The notes beneath the pieces were generated by a model, which did no database searches, was not told the DNA's origin, and worked only from the letters and a program-made list of their open reading frames with translations. Made by a program: the position numbers and the translations under genes. A stretch of DNA of 49,419 nt from Diacronema lutheri (Eukaryota; Haptophyta; Pavlovophyceae; Pavlovales; Pavlovaceae). The DNA lies in NCBI GenBank assembly GCA_019448385.1, contig JAGTXO010000094.1, forward strand, positions 1 through 49,419. The letters are read 5' to 3'. Positions 9,523-18,142 of the stretch are shown here, one piece after another; within the stretch, counting starts at the first letter, position 1; every line of letters begins with the position of its first letter.

Positions 9523-10362
9523 TCACGGCCCGCGCAGCTCGAGCGCCTTCTTGTAGATGTTGCGCGCGGCGTTGAAGTCACGGTCAAAGATGGTTCGGCA
9601 CCACGCGCAGCGCACGAGCGTCTTGACGACGCGGTTGGTCATCGGGCTCGACGGGTCGTGCTTGCGCACGCGGACCTGCCGGCGCGTCTTGGTAAAAAAG
9701 TCGCAGCAGCTCTTGCCGTCGCACTTGCTGCAGTCCTGCGACGTGTAGCTCTCGTCGATGAAGCCGATCGTGTAGCCGCGCGCGCGGACGGCGTCGACGA
9801 TGCCCATCGTCTGCGACGGCATCTTGCCGCGCTCGTGCCACTTGCCAAACTTGGGGTAGTGCAGCTGCAGACTCCAGTCGCCGACCGCGATCACGACCTC
9901 GCCCGGCCCGCCGTACGTCGCCGCGAACGCGTCGACCATCCTGCTGTGCGCGCGGTGGTGGTTGGAGTAGGCGTGCATGCGGTGCGTGCGGAACCACTCG
10001 TGCCCGTACGCGCCTCGCAGCAGCTCGCGCGCCTCGCGGCGCTCGTCCTCGTTGAGCAGCGGCGCGCCGTGGCCGTCGCGGCCCGCGAGCGCCTCCTCGA
10101 GCTGCGCGATCGAGCGGCGCTGCGGGTCGCCGCGCACGACCGTCATCTTCTTGCGCCGCAGCATCCGCTCCGTCGCGCGGCGCTCGCCGGCGAGCCGCCG
10201 GTGCCGCGCCGCCGACCAGCCGAGCGTGCGCGGACGCGTCGCGCCGAACAGCGCGCACGCCCACGCGAAGAAGAGCTTGTTCTTGCCCGGGTCGAACGAG
10301 ACGATCTGCTCGGGCGTGTAGCGGCGCAGCGTCTCGCGGTCGAGGTAGTCGGTGCGCTGCAC
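9523..10362 (-). CDS. Fanzor (eukaryotic TnpB-like) RNA-guided nuclease, RuvC half only
   Basis: An intact frame of 279 residues downstream of an in-frame TAA at 10393-10395, with no ATG at its beginning (the first codon given is GTG). It has the Fanzor1-type RuvC layout. IVSFDPGKNKLFFA (about 21-34) carries the first catalytic Asp. A helical region and VVIAVGDWS follow. IDESYTSQDCSKC contains a Glu where Fanzors carry the displaced catalytic Glu, plus the first CxxC. LVRCAWC holds the second CxxC, and FDRDFNAARNIYKK (about 259-272) is RuvC-III. Known Fanzors are usually much longer, with an N-terminal WED/REC half; that half is not visible here. So this is a 5'-truncated copy, or the 3' exon of a spliced gene. 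It lies downstream of, and partly overlaps in another frame, the read-through of the ankyrin gene at 10143-11747. Family confidence is high, activity doubtful. Confidence 0.82.
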   Translation of the reverse strand: MQRTDYLDRETLRRYTPEQIVSFDPGKNKLFFAWACALFGATRPRTLGWSAARHRRLAGERRATERMLRRKKMTVVRGDPQRRSIAQLEEALAGRDGHGAPLLNEDERREARELLRGAYGHEWFRTHRMHAYSNHHRAHSRMVDAFAATYGGPGEVVIAVGDWSLQLHYPKFGKWHERGKMPSQTMGIVDAVRARGYTIGFIDESYTSQDCSKCDGKSCCDFFTKTRRQVRVRKHDPSSPMTNRVVKTLVRCAWCRTIFDRDFNAARNIYKKALELRGP

Positions 10363-11747
10363 GGCGGCGTGGGGGGCGGCAACCCGGGCGGCTTAGGATT
10401 TTCACCTGCCGCTGGGGCACGATGCACGCGATGCCGTTTCGGCTGCTGCTGCAGCGCCAACTGCGCGTGCACCCAATCGGCAATACGCGCGTTGCCAAAA
10501 GAGAGTGCGTGCTGCAAGCAGAGCTGCGGGTCCCACTCGCAGCCGTGCTCTCGCGCCCACTGCAGCACCGCAAGGTGGCCACCACGAGCTGCAGCGGAGC
10601 ACGTGTCGCTGTCCCACTCGCAGCCGTGCTCTCGCGCCCACTGCAGCACCTCCAGGTGGCCACCCCAAGCTGCACAGTAGCACGTGCTGCTGTCCCACTC
10701 GCAGCCGTGCTCTCGCGCCCACTGCAGCACCTCGAGGTGGCCACCCTCAGCTGCCGCGTAGCACGTGTCGCTGTCCCACTCGCAGCCGTGCTCTCGCGCC
10801 CACTGCAGCACCTCGAGGTGGCCATCCGCAGCTGCAGCGGAGCACGTGTAGCTGTCCCACTCGCAGCTGTGCTCGCGCGCCCACTGCAGCACCTCGAGGT
10901 GGCCACCCCGAGCTGCAGCGGAGCACGTGCCTCTGTCCCACTCGCAGCCGTGCTCTCGCGCCCACTGCAGCACCTCCAGGTGGCCACCCCCAGCTGCATC
11001 GGAGCACGTGTAGCTGTCCCACTCGCAGCCGTGCTCGCGCGCCCACTGCAGCACCTCAAGATGGCCACCCCCAGCTGCATCGGAGCACGTGTAGCTGTCC
11101 CATTCGCAGCCGTGCTCGCGCGCCCACTGCAGCACCTCAAGGTGGCCACCCCGAGCTGCAGCGGAGCACGTGTCGCTGTTCCACTCGCAGCCGTGCTCTC
11201 GCGCCCACTGCAGCACCTCGAGGTGGCAACCCTCAGCTGCAGCGGAGCACGTTTTGCTGTCCCACTCGCAGCCACGCTCGCGCAGCCACGTGATCGAGCC
11301 GACGCACCCAGCCCTCGCCGCCAACTCGCACAGCTTGATCTGCTCCCACGCGGGGAACGCGGCCGAGCGGAAGCTGGGCAGCGCCCATGCCCAAGCGGCG
11401 AGCGCGCGCGAGCGCAGCATCGCCGAGCGCGGCGTGCGCGTCGGTGCGGGAAGCGCGTGCGCAAAGGCGCGGCACGACGCGCGCACGCACAGCGCGTCCT
11501 CCGGCCCGATGAGCGCGCCGATGCGCGCGAGCACGTCGGCGGGCAGCCGCGTGGCCATGTCCGCGCGCTCGGCGTGCGCGCGCGCTGTCGCGCGCCTCGT
11601 GAGCATCAGCGAGCAGATGCGCTTTCGGCAAGCGGGGCAGTGGCACGCGCTACGAGGTCGACTCGACGACCGCCGCCCTCTCGGGACGCGCGCTCTTCGC
11701 CGAGCGTGGAGCCGTGGCGGCTGCAACCCGGACATTTTTATATGCAC
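10143..11747 (-). CDS. F-box/ankyrin-repeat protein A1, stop codon lost
   Basis: Probably an SCF-type ubiquitin ligase adaptor (F-box plus protein-binding repeats); this is inferred from architecture. The N-terminus contains CPACRKRIC, a knuckle-like Cys motif. The F-box-like stretch LPADVLARIGALIGPEDA is followed by CVRASCRAFAHALP. About eleven repeats of the type GHLEVLQWAREHGCEWDSDT then follow, each about 26 residues (78 bp). The start may be 11747 (MHIKMSG) or the internal Met near 11608 (MLTRRATARAHAERADM), which matches paralogue A2. A2 ends LALQQQP-stop; here the TAA has become AAA, so the frame runs on for about 85 residues into the Fanzor-like region (10393-10143) in a different frame. 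The last part is therefore not a natural C-terminus. Confidence 0.75.
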   Translation of the reverse strand: MHIKMSGLQPPRLHARRRARVPRGRRSSSRPRSACHCPACRKRICSLMLTRRATARAHAERADMATRLPADVLARIGALIGPEDALCVRASCRAFAHALPAPTRTPRSAMLRSRALAAWAWALPSFRSAAFPAWEQIKLCELAARAGCVGSITWLRERGCEWDSKTCSAAAEGCHLEVLQWAREHGCEWNSDTCSAAARGGHLEVLQWAREHGCEWDSYTCSDAAGGGHLEVLQWAREHGCEWDSYTCSDAAGGGHLEVLQWAREHGCEWDRGTCSAAARGGHLEVLQWAREHSCEWDSYTCSAAAADGHLEVLQWAREHGCEWDSDTCYAAAEGGHLEVLQWAREHGCEWDSSTCYCAAWGGHLEVLQWAREHGCEWDSDTCSAAARGGHLAVLQWAREHGCEWDPQLCLQHALSFGNARIADWVHAQLALQQQPKRHRVHRAPAAGENPKPPGLPPPTPPCSAPTTSTARRCAATRPSRSSRSTRARTSSSSRGRARCSARRVRARSAGRRRGTGGSPASAARRSGCCGARR

Positions 11748-12720
11748 AGGATGGAAGCGACCGGACTCTCGGTCTTCAGGCGCACGCCCGATCCCGGCCG
11801 TCGTCCACGGCGGCGAACGGCGTCGCGCAGGACCACGTCGCCGCTCTCGACCTGCTCGCCTCGCTCGCTCGCGGCTTTGCTGTCACGCTCGCGCGGCGAG
11901 AGGACGCGGATATCGTTGGCTCCGTGCTCGCCGGCGTGCCACCGGCCGGGCGCGTGCCTCTGCGGCGTCGGCGCGTGCCCATCGTTGATCTGGTCGTCGT
12001 GCTCAACGGTGCGGGCTCGGCGCCCCAGCTCGTGCAGACGCTGTGCGAGTTCAAGTCGATCTCGCACTTCCCCACGCACGCGTTACGGCCAGTTGGACAC
12101 CCGCCGCTGCCAGGCCGCCGAGCGGCGGACGGCGACCATCTGCGGCGAGCGGCGGCGCATCCGCGCCCAGCTCGACGAGGAGCTCTTCGTCCTGCAGCCT
12201 GGCCTGGTATGCCCAATGCAGGCGCGTCTCATCTCGTTCTTGCTGGTCTGCGCGCAGGTCACCGGATTGTTTGGCGAGTGGTCGGCCGGCCTAGCCGGCC
12301 TGCTCGCGAGCTACTCGCAGTTGGGCGCGCACGCGTGGATGGCGCGCATGGGCGCGCCCTCGCGCGACGTTACCCAGGCGGCGCTCGAGCGGCACATTCG
12401 CCGTCAGTTCGCCGCGTGTGTCGTGCGCGGGCACGCGCAGCTCCTGCTCGCGCGCGCGCAGAGGGCATGCGGACAGGCGCCTCCGCAGCGCCGGGTCGAC
12501 CAGAGCGCGCAGGGAGACGTGGACGCCTGCGGCGGTGTATTCGCGTCCTGCCGCGTCCCTGCCATTCCTGCCGTCCCCGCTGCCACCGTGCACAGGCTCG
12601 TCGCGCTGTCTTCGGACCTGCCGTTGCCGCCCTCGCATGCAGGCAGCCCATGCTTTGCATCTGTACGGACGCTCTCGCCGTGCACGCTTTGCGGGGCCAC
12701 GCCCCCGACAGCGTGGCTAG
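11714..12720 (+). pseudogene. Repeat-derived ORF of unknown family, frameshifted (copy 1)
   Basis: Two overlapping plus frames read as one broken protein. The first gives LDLLASLARGFAVTLARRED, PIVDLVVVLNGAGSAPQLVQ and CEFKSISHFPTHAL. After a one-base shift near 12085-12095 the second frame gives YGQLDTRRCQAAERRTATIC, LDEELFVLQPGLVCPMQARL, GLFGEWSAGL and RRQFAACVVRGHAQLLLARA. The same protein pieces recur on the minus strand at 42425-42960 next to another ankyrin gene, which marks it as a dispersed, probably mobile-element-derived sequence. I do not recognise the family. It lies between ankyrin genes A1 and A2 in the opposite direction. Confidence 0.5.
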
Positions 12721-12741
12721 CGCAGGGGCTTTTTGGGCGGG

Positions 12742-12996
12742 TCAGGGCGAGCCGGGCTCTGCGAGCGGGTCACACGTGGCTGCGAACGGGTCGCCGAACG
12801 GCAGCTCCGCGGCGGTCTGCTTTGCCTGCAGCTGCGGCTGCGGCGGCGTTGGCGCAACCGGCGCGCCGGGACCAAACGCGTCGCCACCTGCCTCCCAGCC
12901 CGGCGCTGCCCACCCCTGTGGTGGCGGCTGCGGCCGTGACGCCTCGCCAAACGCCGCCCAGCCCGGCGCCTCTTCCTGCGCCGGTGACGGTAACAC
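12742..12996 (-). CDS. Small Pro/Gly/Ala-rich ORF with DPF and GW motifs
   Basis: An 84-residue minus frame containing EEAPGWAAFGEASRPQPP, QGWAAPGWEAGGDAFGPG and LPFGDPFAATCDPLAEPG. Repeated GW and a DPF tripeptide recall the unstructured C-terminal tails of clathrin/adaptor-type proteins, where DPF binds AP-2. This is only a motif resemblance. It could be an isolated exon, a gene relic carried with the duplicated ankyrin block, or chance. The overlapping plus-strand frame is Cys/Gly-rich and less convincing. Confidence 0.2.
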   Translation of the reverse strand: MLPSPAQEEAPGWAAFGEASRPQPPPQGWAAPGWEAGGDAFGPGAPVAPTPPQPQLQAKQTAAELPFGDPFAATCDPLAEPGSP

Positions 12997-13107
12997 GCCG
13001 GTAGAGATTTCAAGCTAGGCGTGTCGGCGGCGTCGGGCTGAACGGCGGCGTGGAGTGGCGGGCGGCTTAGGATTTTCACCTGCCGGGGCACGATGCACGC
13101 GATGCCG

Positions 13108-13959
13108 TTACGGCTGCTGCTGCAGCGCCAACTGCGCGTGCACCCATTCGGTCATATGCGAATTGCCAGAAAAACGCGCGACGCGCAAGCAAAGCTGCGG
13201 GTCCCACTCGCAGCCGTGCTCTCGCGCCCATTGAAGCACCGCAAGGTGGCCACCCTCCGCTGCACCGGAGCACGTGTTGCGGTCCCACTCGCAGCCGTGC
13301 TCTCGCGCCCACTGCAGCACCGCAAGGTGGCCACCCCAAGCTGCAGCGGAGCACGTGCCGCTGAACCACTTGCAGCCGTGCTCGCGCGCCCACTGCAGCA
13401 CCTCGAGGTGGCCACCCGCGGCTGCACCGGAGCACGTGCCGCTGTCCCACTCGCAGCCGTGCTCGCGCGCCCACTGCAGCACCGCAAGGTGGCCACCCTT
13501 AGCTGCAGCGAAGCACGTGCAGCTGTCCCACTCGCAGCCGTGCTCTCGCGCCCACTGCAGCACCTCGAGGTGGCCACCTTCAGCTGCAGCGGAGCACGTG
13601 TCGCTGTCCCACTCGCACCCACGCTCGCGCAGCAACGCCATCGAATCGACGCATCCAGCGCTCGCCGCCAACGCGCACAGCTTGACCTGCTCCCGCGCGG
13701 GAAACGCGGTCGAGCGGAAGCTGGGCAGCGCCCACGCCCACGCGGCGAGCGCGCGCGAGCGCAGCATCGCCGAGCGCGGCGTGCGCGTCGGTGCGGGAAG
13801 CGCGTGCGCAAAGGCGCGGCACGACGCGCGCACGCACAGCGCGTCCTCCGGCCCGATGAGCGCGCTGATGCGCGCGAGCACGTCGGCGGGCAGCCGCTCG
13901 ACCATGTCCGCGCGCTCAGCGCGCGCGCGCGCCGTCGCGCGCCTCGTGAGCATCCGCAA
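13108..13959 (-). CDS. F-box/ankyrin-repeat protein A2
   Basis: Intact paralogue of A1 in the same orientation, 283 codons with stop (TAA just after QQQP). The best start is the ATG of MLTRRATARARAERADM at about 13953; the frame is open a little further upstream and would include CPACRKRVC. The F-box-like segment LPADVLARISALIGPEDA is near residues 21-38. It is followed by a Leu/Ala-rich linker and six repeats of the GHLEVLQWAREHGCEWDS type. A1 has about twice as many repeats, so repeat number has changed since duplication. The shared block extends beyond the genes on both sides, from a GATTTTCACCTGCC motif (13071 here, 10398 for A1) to about 14155. Confidence 0.82.
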   Translation of the reverse strand: MRMLTRRATARARAERADMVERLPADVLARISALIGPEDALCVRASCRAFAHALPAPTRTPRSAMLRSRALAAWAWALPSFRSTAFPAREQVKLCALAASAGCVDSMALLRERGCEWDSDTCSAAAEGGHLEVLQWAREHGCEWDSCTCFAAAKGGHLAVLQWAREHGCEWDSGTCSGAAAGGHLEVLQWAREHGCKWFSGTCSAAAWGGHLAVLQWAREHGCEWDRNTCSGAAEGGHLAVLQWAREHGCEWDPQLCLRVARFSGNSHMTEWVHAQLALQQQP

Positions 13960-14226
13960 GCAGACGCGCTTTCGGCAAGCGGGGCAGAGGCACGCGCTGC
14001 GAGGTCGACTCGACGACCGCCGCCCTCTTTGGAGCTCTTCGGCAAGCGTGGAGCCGGGGCGGGGCGGGGCGGCTTGCGCTCACAACCCGGACATTTTACG
14101 CAGGATGGAAGGCGCCGGATCTCGGTTCTTGAGAGTGCGCCCGATCCCGGCCGGCCGTTTTCGAAAAAAAAACCGCGTCTGTTTCGCCACCATCGCTGGG
14201 CTGCCCGGTGCACTCGCGCGGGGGAG

Positions 14227-16476
14227 ATGGCCACCGCCGAGCCGATGGCGCAGCCGCTGCCCGTGGGCAACTACAAGGGCGTGATGCTGTGCAACAGGCC
14301 CGACGATGGCGCGACCGCGCCCGGCGGCGCGCGTGCCTCGCGCGGCGCCGGCGTCCGCCCGTCCGACGCGGACGGCCCGGTCTTCCTCCCGCCCGGCTTC
14401 CAGGCCGACCGGCTCGGGCTTAACCCGGCGCGCGACAACACAGTGACCAACGTCGTGGCGCGCGCGGCTGAGCTTGCCGAGATGCGCCACGAGCGCCGCC
14501 ACAAGGAGCGCAACGGGAACTACATGTACCGCCACCGCAAATGGCTCGCGCAGCTCGGCGACTCGAAGCGGACCGCCGCCGACACGGCCGCCGCCGACGG
14601 CGCGCGCGCGTCGGAGCTGCGCGCGAAGCTCGCCGCGTCGGCCGTCGCGTTCCGCAACCGCCTCCGCCGCCGGCGCGAGGCCGCCGCCGCCGCCGATGCG
14701 AACGGCGCCGCCGCCGGCCAGCGCGCAAGCGGCGCGCCGGCGGGCGGCGCGCCGGCGGGCGGCGCGGGCGCGGCCGCGGACGCGGACGCCGCCCGGCCGC
14801 CGACGCTGCAGCCGCGGCCAGCGCTCGCGCCGGCCGCCGCGCCCGCGCGCGCCGACGGCGGTGTGCCCACGCCCGCGCCGCCCGCGCCCGCCGTGCCGGC
14901 CGCGCCAGCCGTGCCCGGCTCGCGCGGCGGAGGCGGCGGCAATGGCGGCGGGTACGGCGGCGGGCAGGGGCGGCCAAAGTGGGCGATGACGGAGGAGCGC
15001 GCGGTCGCGGAGGAGGCGGCGGAGGAGGAGGATGAGGTCGCGTCGCTCCTGAACTTTGCGCAGGGTACGTGCCCCAAAACGTGCCCCAAAACGTGCCCCG
15101 GAACGTGCCCTAAAACGTGCCCCAGAACGCCTCGGCAGCTACCGCGCGCAATGGCGGCGGAGCCATCGCTCACACCGCGCACCGGCCGGCCGCGCGCGCG
15201 CTCGCGCGAGCGCGCGCGCCGTCCACTCGACGCGGCGCGCGACGCGTTGCCGCGCACAGCTCCGCCGCGCCGCGCGCGTCCGCGCGCCCGCGCCCGCGCC
15301 CGCACGCCGCACCACGACCAACGGAAATCCGTTACCTACCCCCTTCCCTCCCTCCCTCTTTCCTCCAAATGACCCTTTGCCTCCTTGCCGCGCGTTGCCC
15401 TTACCGCCTCCCTCGCGCCCCTTCCCCGCCGCCGCCGCCGCCCGCCGCCGCCCGGCCCCTCCGCCGCGCCCGGACCCTCCGCTGCGCCCGGCTTGCCACG
15501 GCCAGCGCTCAACTTTGAAAAGTACGTCGACGACTTCGAAGTCCGCTCTGCCCTCGAGGCGATCAAGGCGTCGCTCGACAAGGCGGCGGTGGTGGACGGC
15601 GGCGCGCGTTCCGACTCGAGCAGGCGCGCGCGCGCGCGCGCGCTGTCGGCGAACGGCGCGGACGAGGCGCGCGCCGACTTTGCGGCCGACTTCGCCGCCG
15701 AGTGGAACGAGGGGGGGGAGGAGGAGGGGGGCGACAGCGACGACGACGACGGCGGCGGCGAGGGCGGCGCCGGCGCGCGCGAGCGTGGCGGCGGCGGCGG
15801 TGGCGGTGGCGGCGGCTCGCGCGGGCTTAACTGGGACGGCCTCTCGCGCGCGGGAGATTCCAATGCGGACCAGCCCGCGTTGCTCGCCGGCCTTCGCCGG
15901 TTGCGCGCCGCGCGCGCCGCGCGTTCGGCGCGCGGCGACGGCTCCGACGCGGGCGGCAGTTGCGGTGGCGGTGGCGGTGGCGATGGCGGCGGGGGTGCGG
16001 ACGGGGCGCTGCTCGGCGCTGGCGGCGGCCAGTCGCAGCCCGCGTGGGACTCAACGTCAAGCGCCGGCGGCGGCGGCGGTGGCGTCGCGGGCGCGCTCGC
16101 GCGCGCCGAGGCGCGCGCAGCGCGCGAGGCGGCGCGCGAGCTGCTTGCGTTGAACAAGGTGTGCAGTGCCACTGCCAATTCGTTGGCTGGCTCCCGCGCG
16201 GCCTTGCGTGGGCAGCGGCCTTCCGTTGGCTCCCGCGCGGCCTTGCGTGGGCAGCTGCCTTCCGTTGGCTCCCGCGCGGCCGTGCGTGGACAGCGGCACG
16301 GGATGCCTCGCGCGAAGTGTCTGCATGCACGCGAGTCGGCCACTGTCCGCTTCGCCCTTCCTTCTTCCTTCCCTGCCCCCCCCCCCCCTTCCTTCCCCTC
16401 TCCCGCCCTCCCCTCCCCCTTCCTACCCGTTCCCTGCCCACAGCTGATTAGCCATCGGCCATCGCCCGTCCCGCGC

Positions 16477-16518
<42 letters not shown>

Positions 16519-17946
16519 CCCCCCGCCCCACGCGCATGGCGCCCGCCCGCTCCGCCCGTCCGTGCGCAGGCCCTCGGCGCCAAGCACTCAACCGCTTCAC
16601 TCGCAGCCACACTCGAGTCAGTCACGCGCAAAGCGGACAGTGAGCGCGCGGACACTGGCGGCGGCGCAGCCGACTGGACCGAGGCCGGCGGCGTCGGCGT
16701 CGCTGCCGCGCAGGCTGCGCACGCCGCCGCGGCGCGCGCGGCCGCGGCGGCGGCGCTGGGCAACTCGGCGCCGCTTCCATCGCTCAAGGTATGAGCCGTG
16801 TGGGGAGGGGGGCTGGGGGGGGGGGGGGGGGGGGGGGGGCGGGGAGCTCAATGTGCTCCGTGGGAGAGGGAAGTTAGGGCGGGGGGGGAGCTCAAGGTGA
16901 GCCGTGTGGGGAGGGGGGCAGGGGGGGGGGGGGGGGGGGAGCTCAATGTGTGAGCCGTGTGGGGAGGGGGGCTGGGGGGGGGGGGGGGGGGGGGGGGGGA
17001 GCTCAATGTGCGCCGTGTGGAGAGGGAAGTTAGGGCGGAGGGGGGGGGGGGGGGGGGGGCGGGGGGCTCAAGGTGTGCGCCGTGTGGGGAGAGGAATGAA
17101 GGGGGGAAGGGGGAGGGGGGATGGAGGATGGGTATGCCCGTTTAGCAAGATGCGCGTCCGCACACGCGCCGCTTCCCAGGCCGCTGCCGGCAAGCGCGCA
17201 GCGGCCCCCTCCACCCCCCATCCTCCCCATTCCCCACTCCCGAGGGTTGCGGCCCCCTCCACCCCCCATCCTCCCCATTCCCCACTCCCGAGGGTTGCGG
17301 CCCCCTCCACCCCCCATCCTCCCCATTCCCCACTCCCGAGGGTTGCGGCCCCCTCCACCCCCCATCCTCCCCATTCCCCACTCCCGAGGGTTGCGGCCCC
17401 CTCCACCCCCCATCCTCCCCATTCCCCACTCCCGAGGGTTGCGGCCCCCTCCACCCCCCATCCTCCCCATTCCCCACTCCCGAGGGTTGCGGCCCCCTCC
17501 ACCCCCCATCCTCCCCATTCCCCACTCCCGAGGGTTGCGGCCCCCTCCACCCCCCATCCTCCCCATTCCCCACTCCCGAGGGTTGCGGCCCCCTCCGCCC
17601 TCCATCCTCCCCATTCCCCACCCCCGAGGGTTGCGCAGACTCCGCCCCGCGCGCGCCTGCGCCCGCTTCAGCTGCGCGCGCGCGAACGGCGCACACGCCC
17701 ACGCCCACGCCGCCACACCGGCTGCCGCGTCACGATGGCGTCCTCCCCAATTTGTTTTGCCCCCCCCCCCCCCCCCCCCCCCCCTCCCTCCCTCCCTCCC
17801 GCCACCCTCCCGCCCCCCGGCCCCCGCCCGTCCGCCCGCCCGCGCAGATTGCAGTGACGCACCGGCGCGAGCAGAGCGCGGCGGACCAGAATTCGCGCTT
17901 CGACGCTTCGAATTTACCCTACCTTCACCGCAACCCGGCCGTCTGA
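14227..17946 (+). CDS. Coiled-coil protein with conserved GVMLCNRP N-terminal motif, four exons
   Basis: Exons 14227-15064, 15506-16158, 16570-16788 and 17848-17946 join in phase (1, 0, 0) to 602 aa. The N-terminus has NYKGVMLCNRPDDG and a GPVFLPPGFQADRLGLNP block. A basic helical region follows (EMRHERRHKERNGNYMYRHR, residues about 85-104), then Ala/Gly-rich linkers. LNFEKYVDDFEVRSALEAIK opens exon 2, and the protein ends SNLPYLHRNPAV. I recall similar blocks in conserved eukaryotic coiled-coil proteins, possibly of cilia/basal bodies, but cannot name the family. Introns are GT-AG (GTACGT, GTGTGC, GTATGA). The three introns hold tandem repeats: GTGCCCCAAAAC (15067-15120), TTGGCTCCCGCGCGGCC (16182-16280) and the two arrays listed next. 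The final exon is short (33 codons) but fits in phase. Confidence 0.65.
16790..17082 (+). repeat. Splice-donor minisatellite after exon 3 of the coiled-coil gene
   Basis: The exon 3 end and donor (GCTCAAG then GTATGAGCCGTGTGGGG) is followed by five degenerate copies, near 16844, 16885, 16940, 17000 and 17064. They read GAGCTCAA(T/G)GTG followed by GCCGTGTGG and long G-runs. Two copies (16885 and 17064) keep CTCAAGGTG and therefore an intact potential donor. Confidence 0.85.
17195..17640 (+). repeat. 48-bp tandem repeat, nine copies, in intron 3
   Basis: The unit GTTGCGGCCCCCTCCACCCC plus CCATCCTCCCCATTCCCCACTCCCGAGG repeats every 48 bp from about 17195 to 17640. The last copies carry substitutions (CCGCCCTCC, CCACCCCC). 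It is pyrimidine-rich on the sense strand and lies between the donor minisatellite and the acceptor at 17847. Confidence 0.92.
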
Positions 17947-18142
17947 CTGACAGCGACGGCCAGTCAGTGACTTCAGCTTCACACTGTGTCATCGCGCTGT
18001 CGAAGAACGCCTAGCTGTAATGATTCAGCGTGGCGCCCGTGAGTGTGACCTGAGCCCGTTTTCAAAATTGGGCCGCTCCTTTTGAAAGGTGCCGACGATC
18101 CGCCGTCCGGCCGCCGCCTCGGCGCGTGCGCGTCGCGAGGCC

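Noticed and set aside
10422-13004. An 860-codon plus-strand frame antisense to ankyrin gene A1
   Set aside because: The repeated AVPLAAVLSRPLQHL pattern is the antisense shadow of the 78-bp ankyrin repeat. Only its part beyond about 12090 belongs to the repeat-derived ORF.
15067-15125. GTGCCCCAAAAC short repeats as a possible CRISPR-like array
   Set aside because: Units are about 12 bp with no spacers of regular unique sequence, and lie inside a eukaryotic intron.
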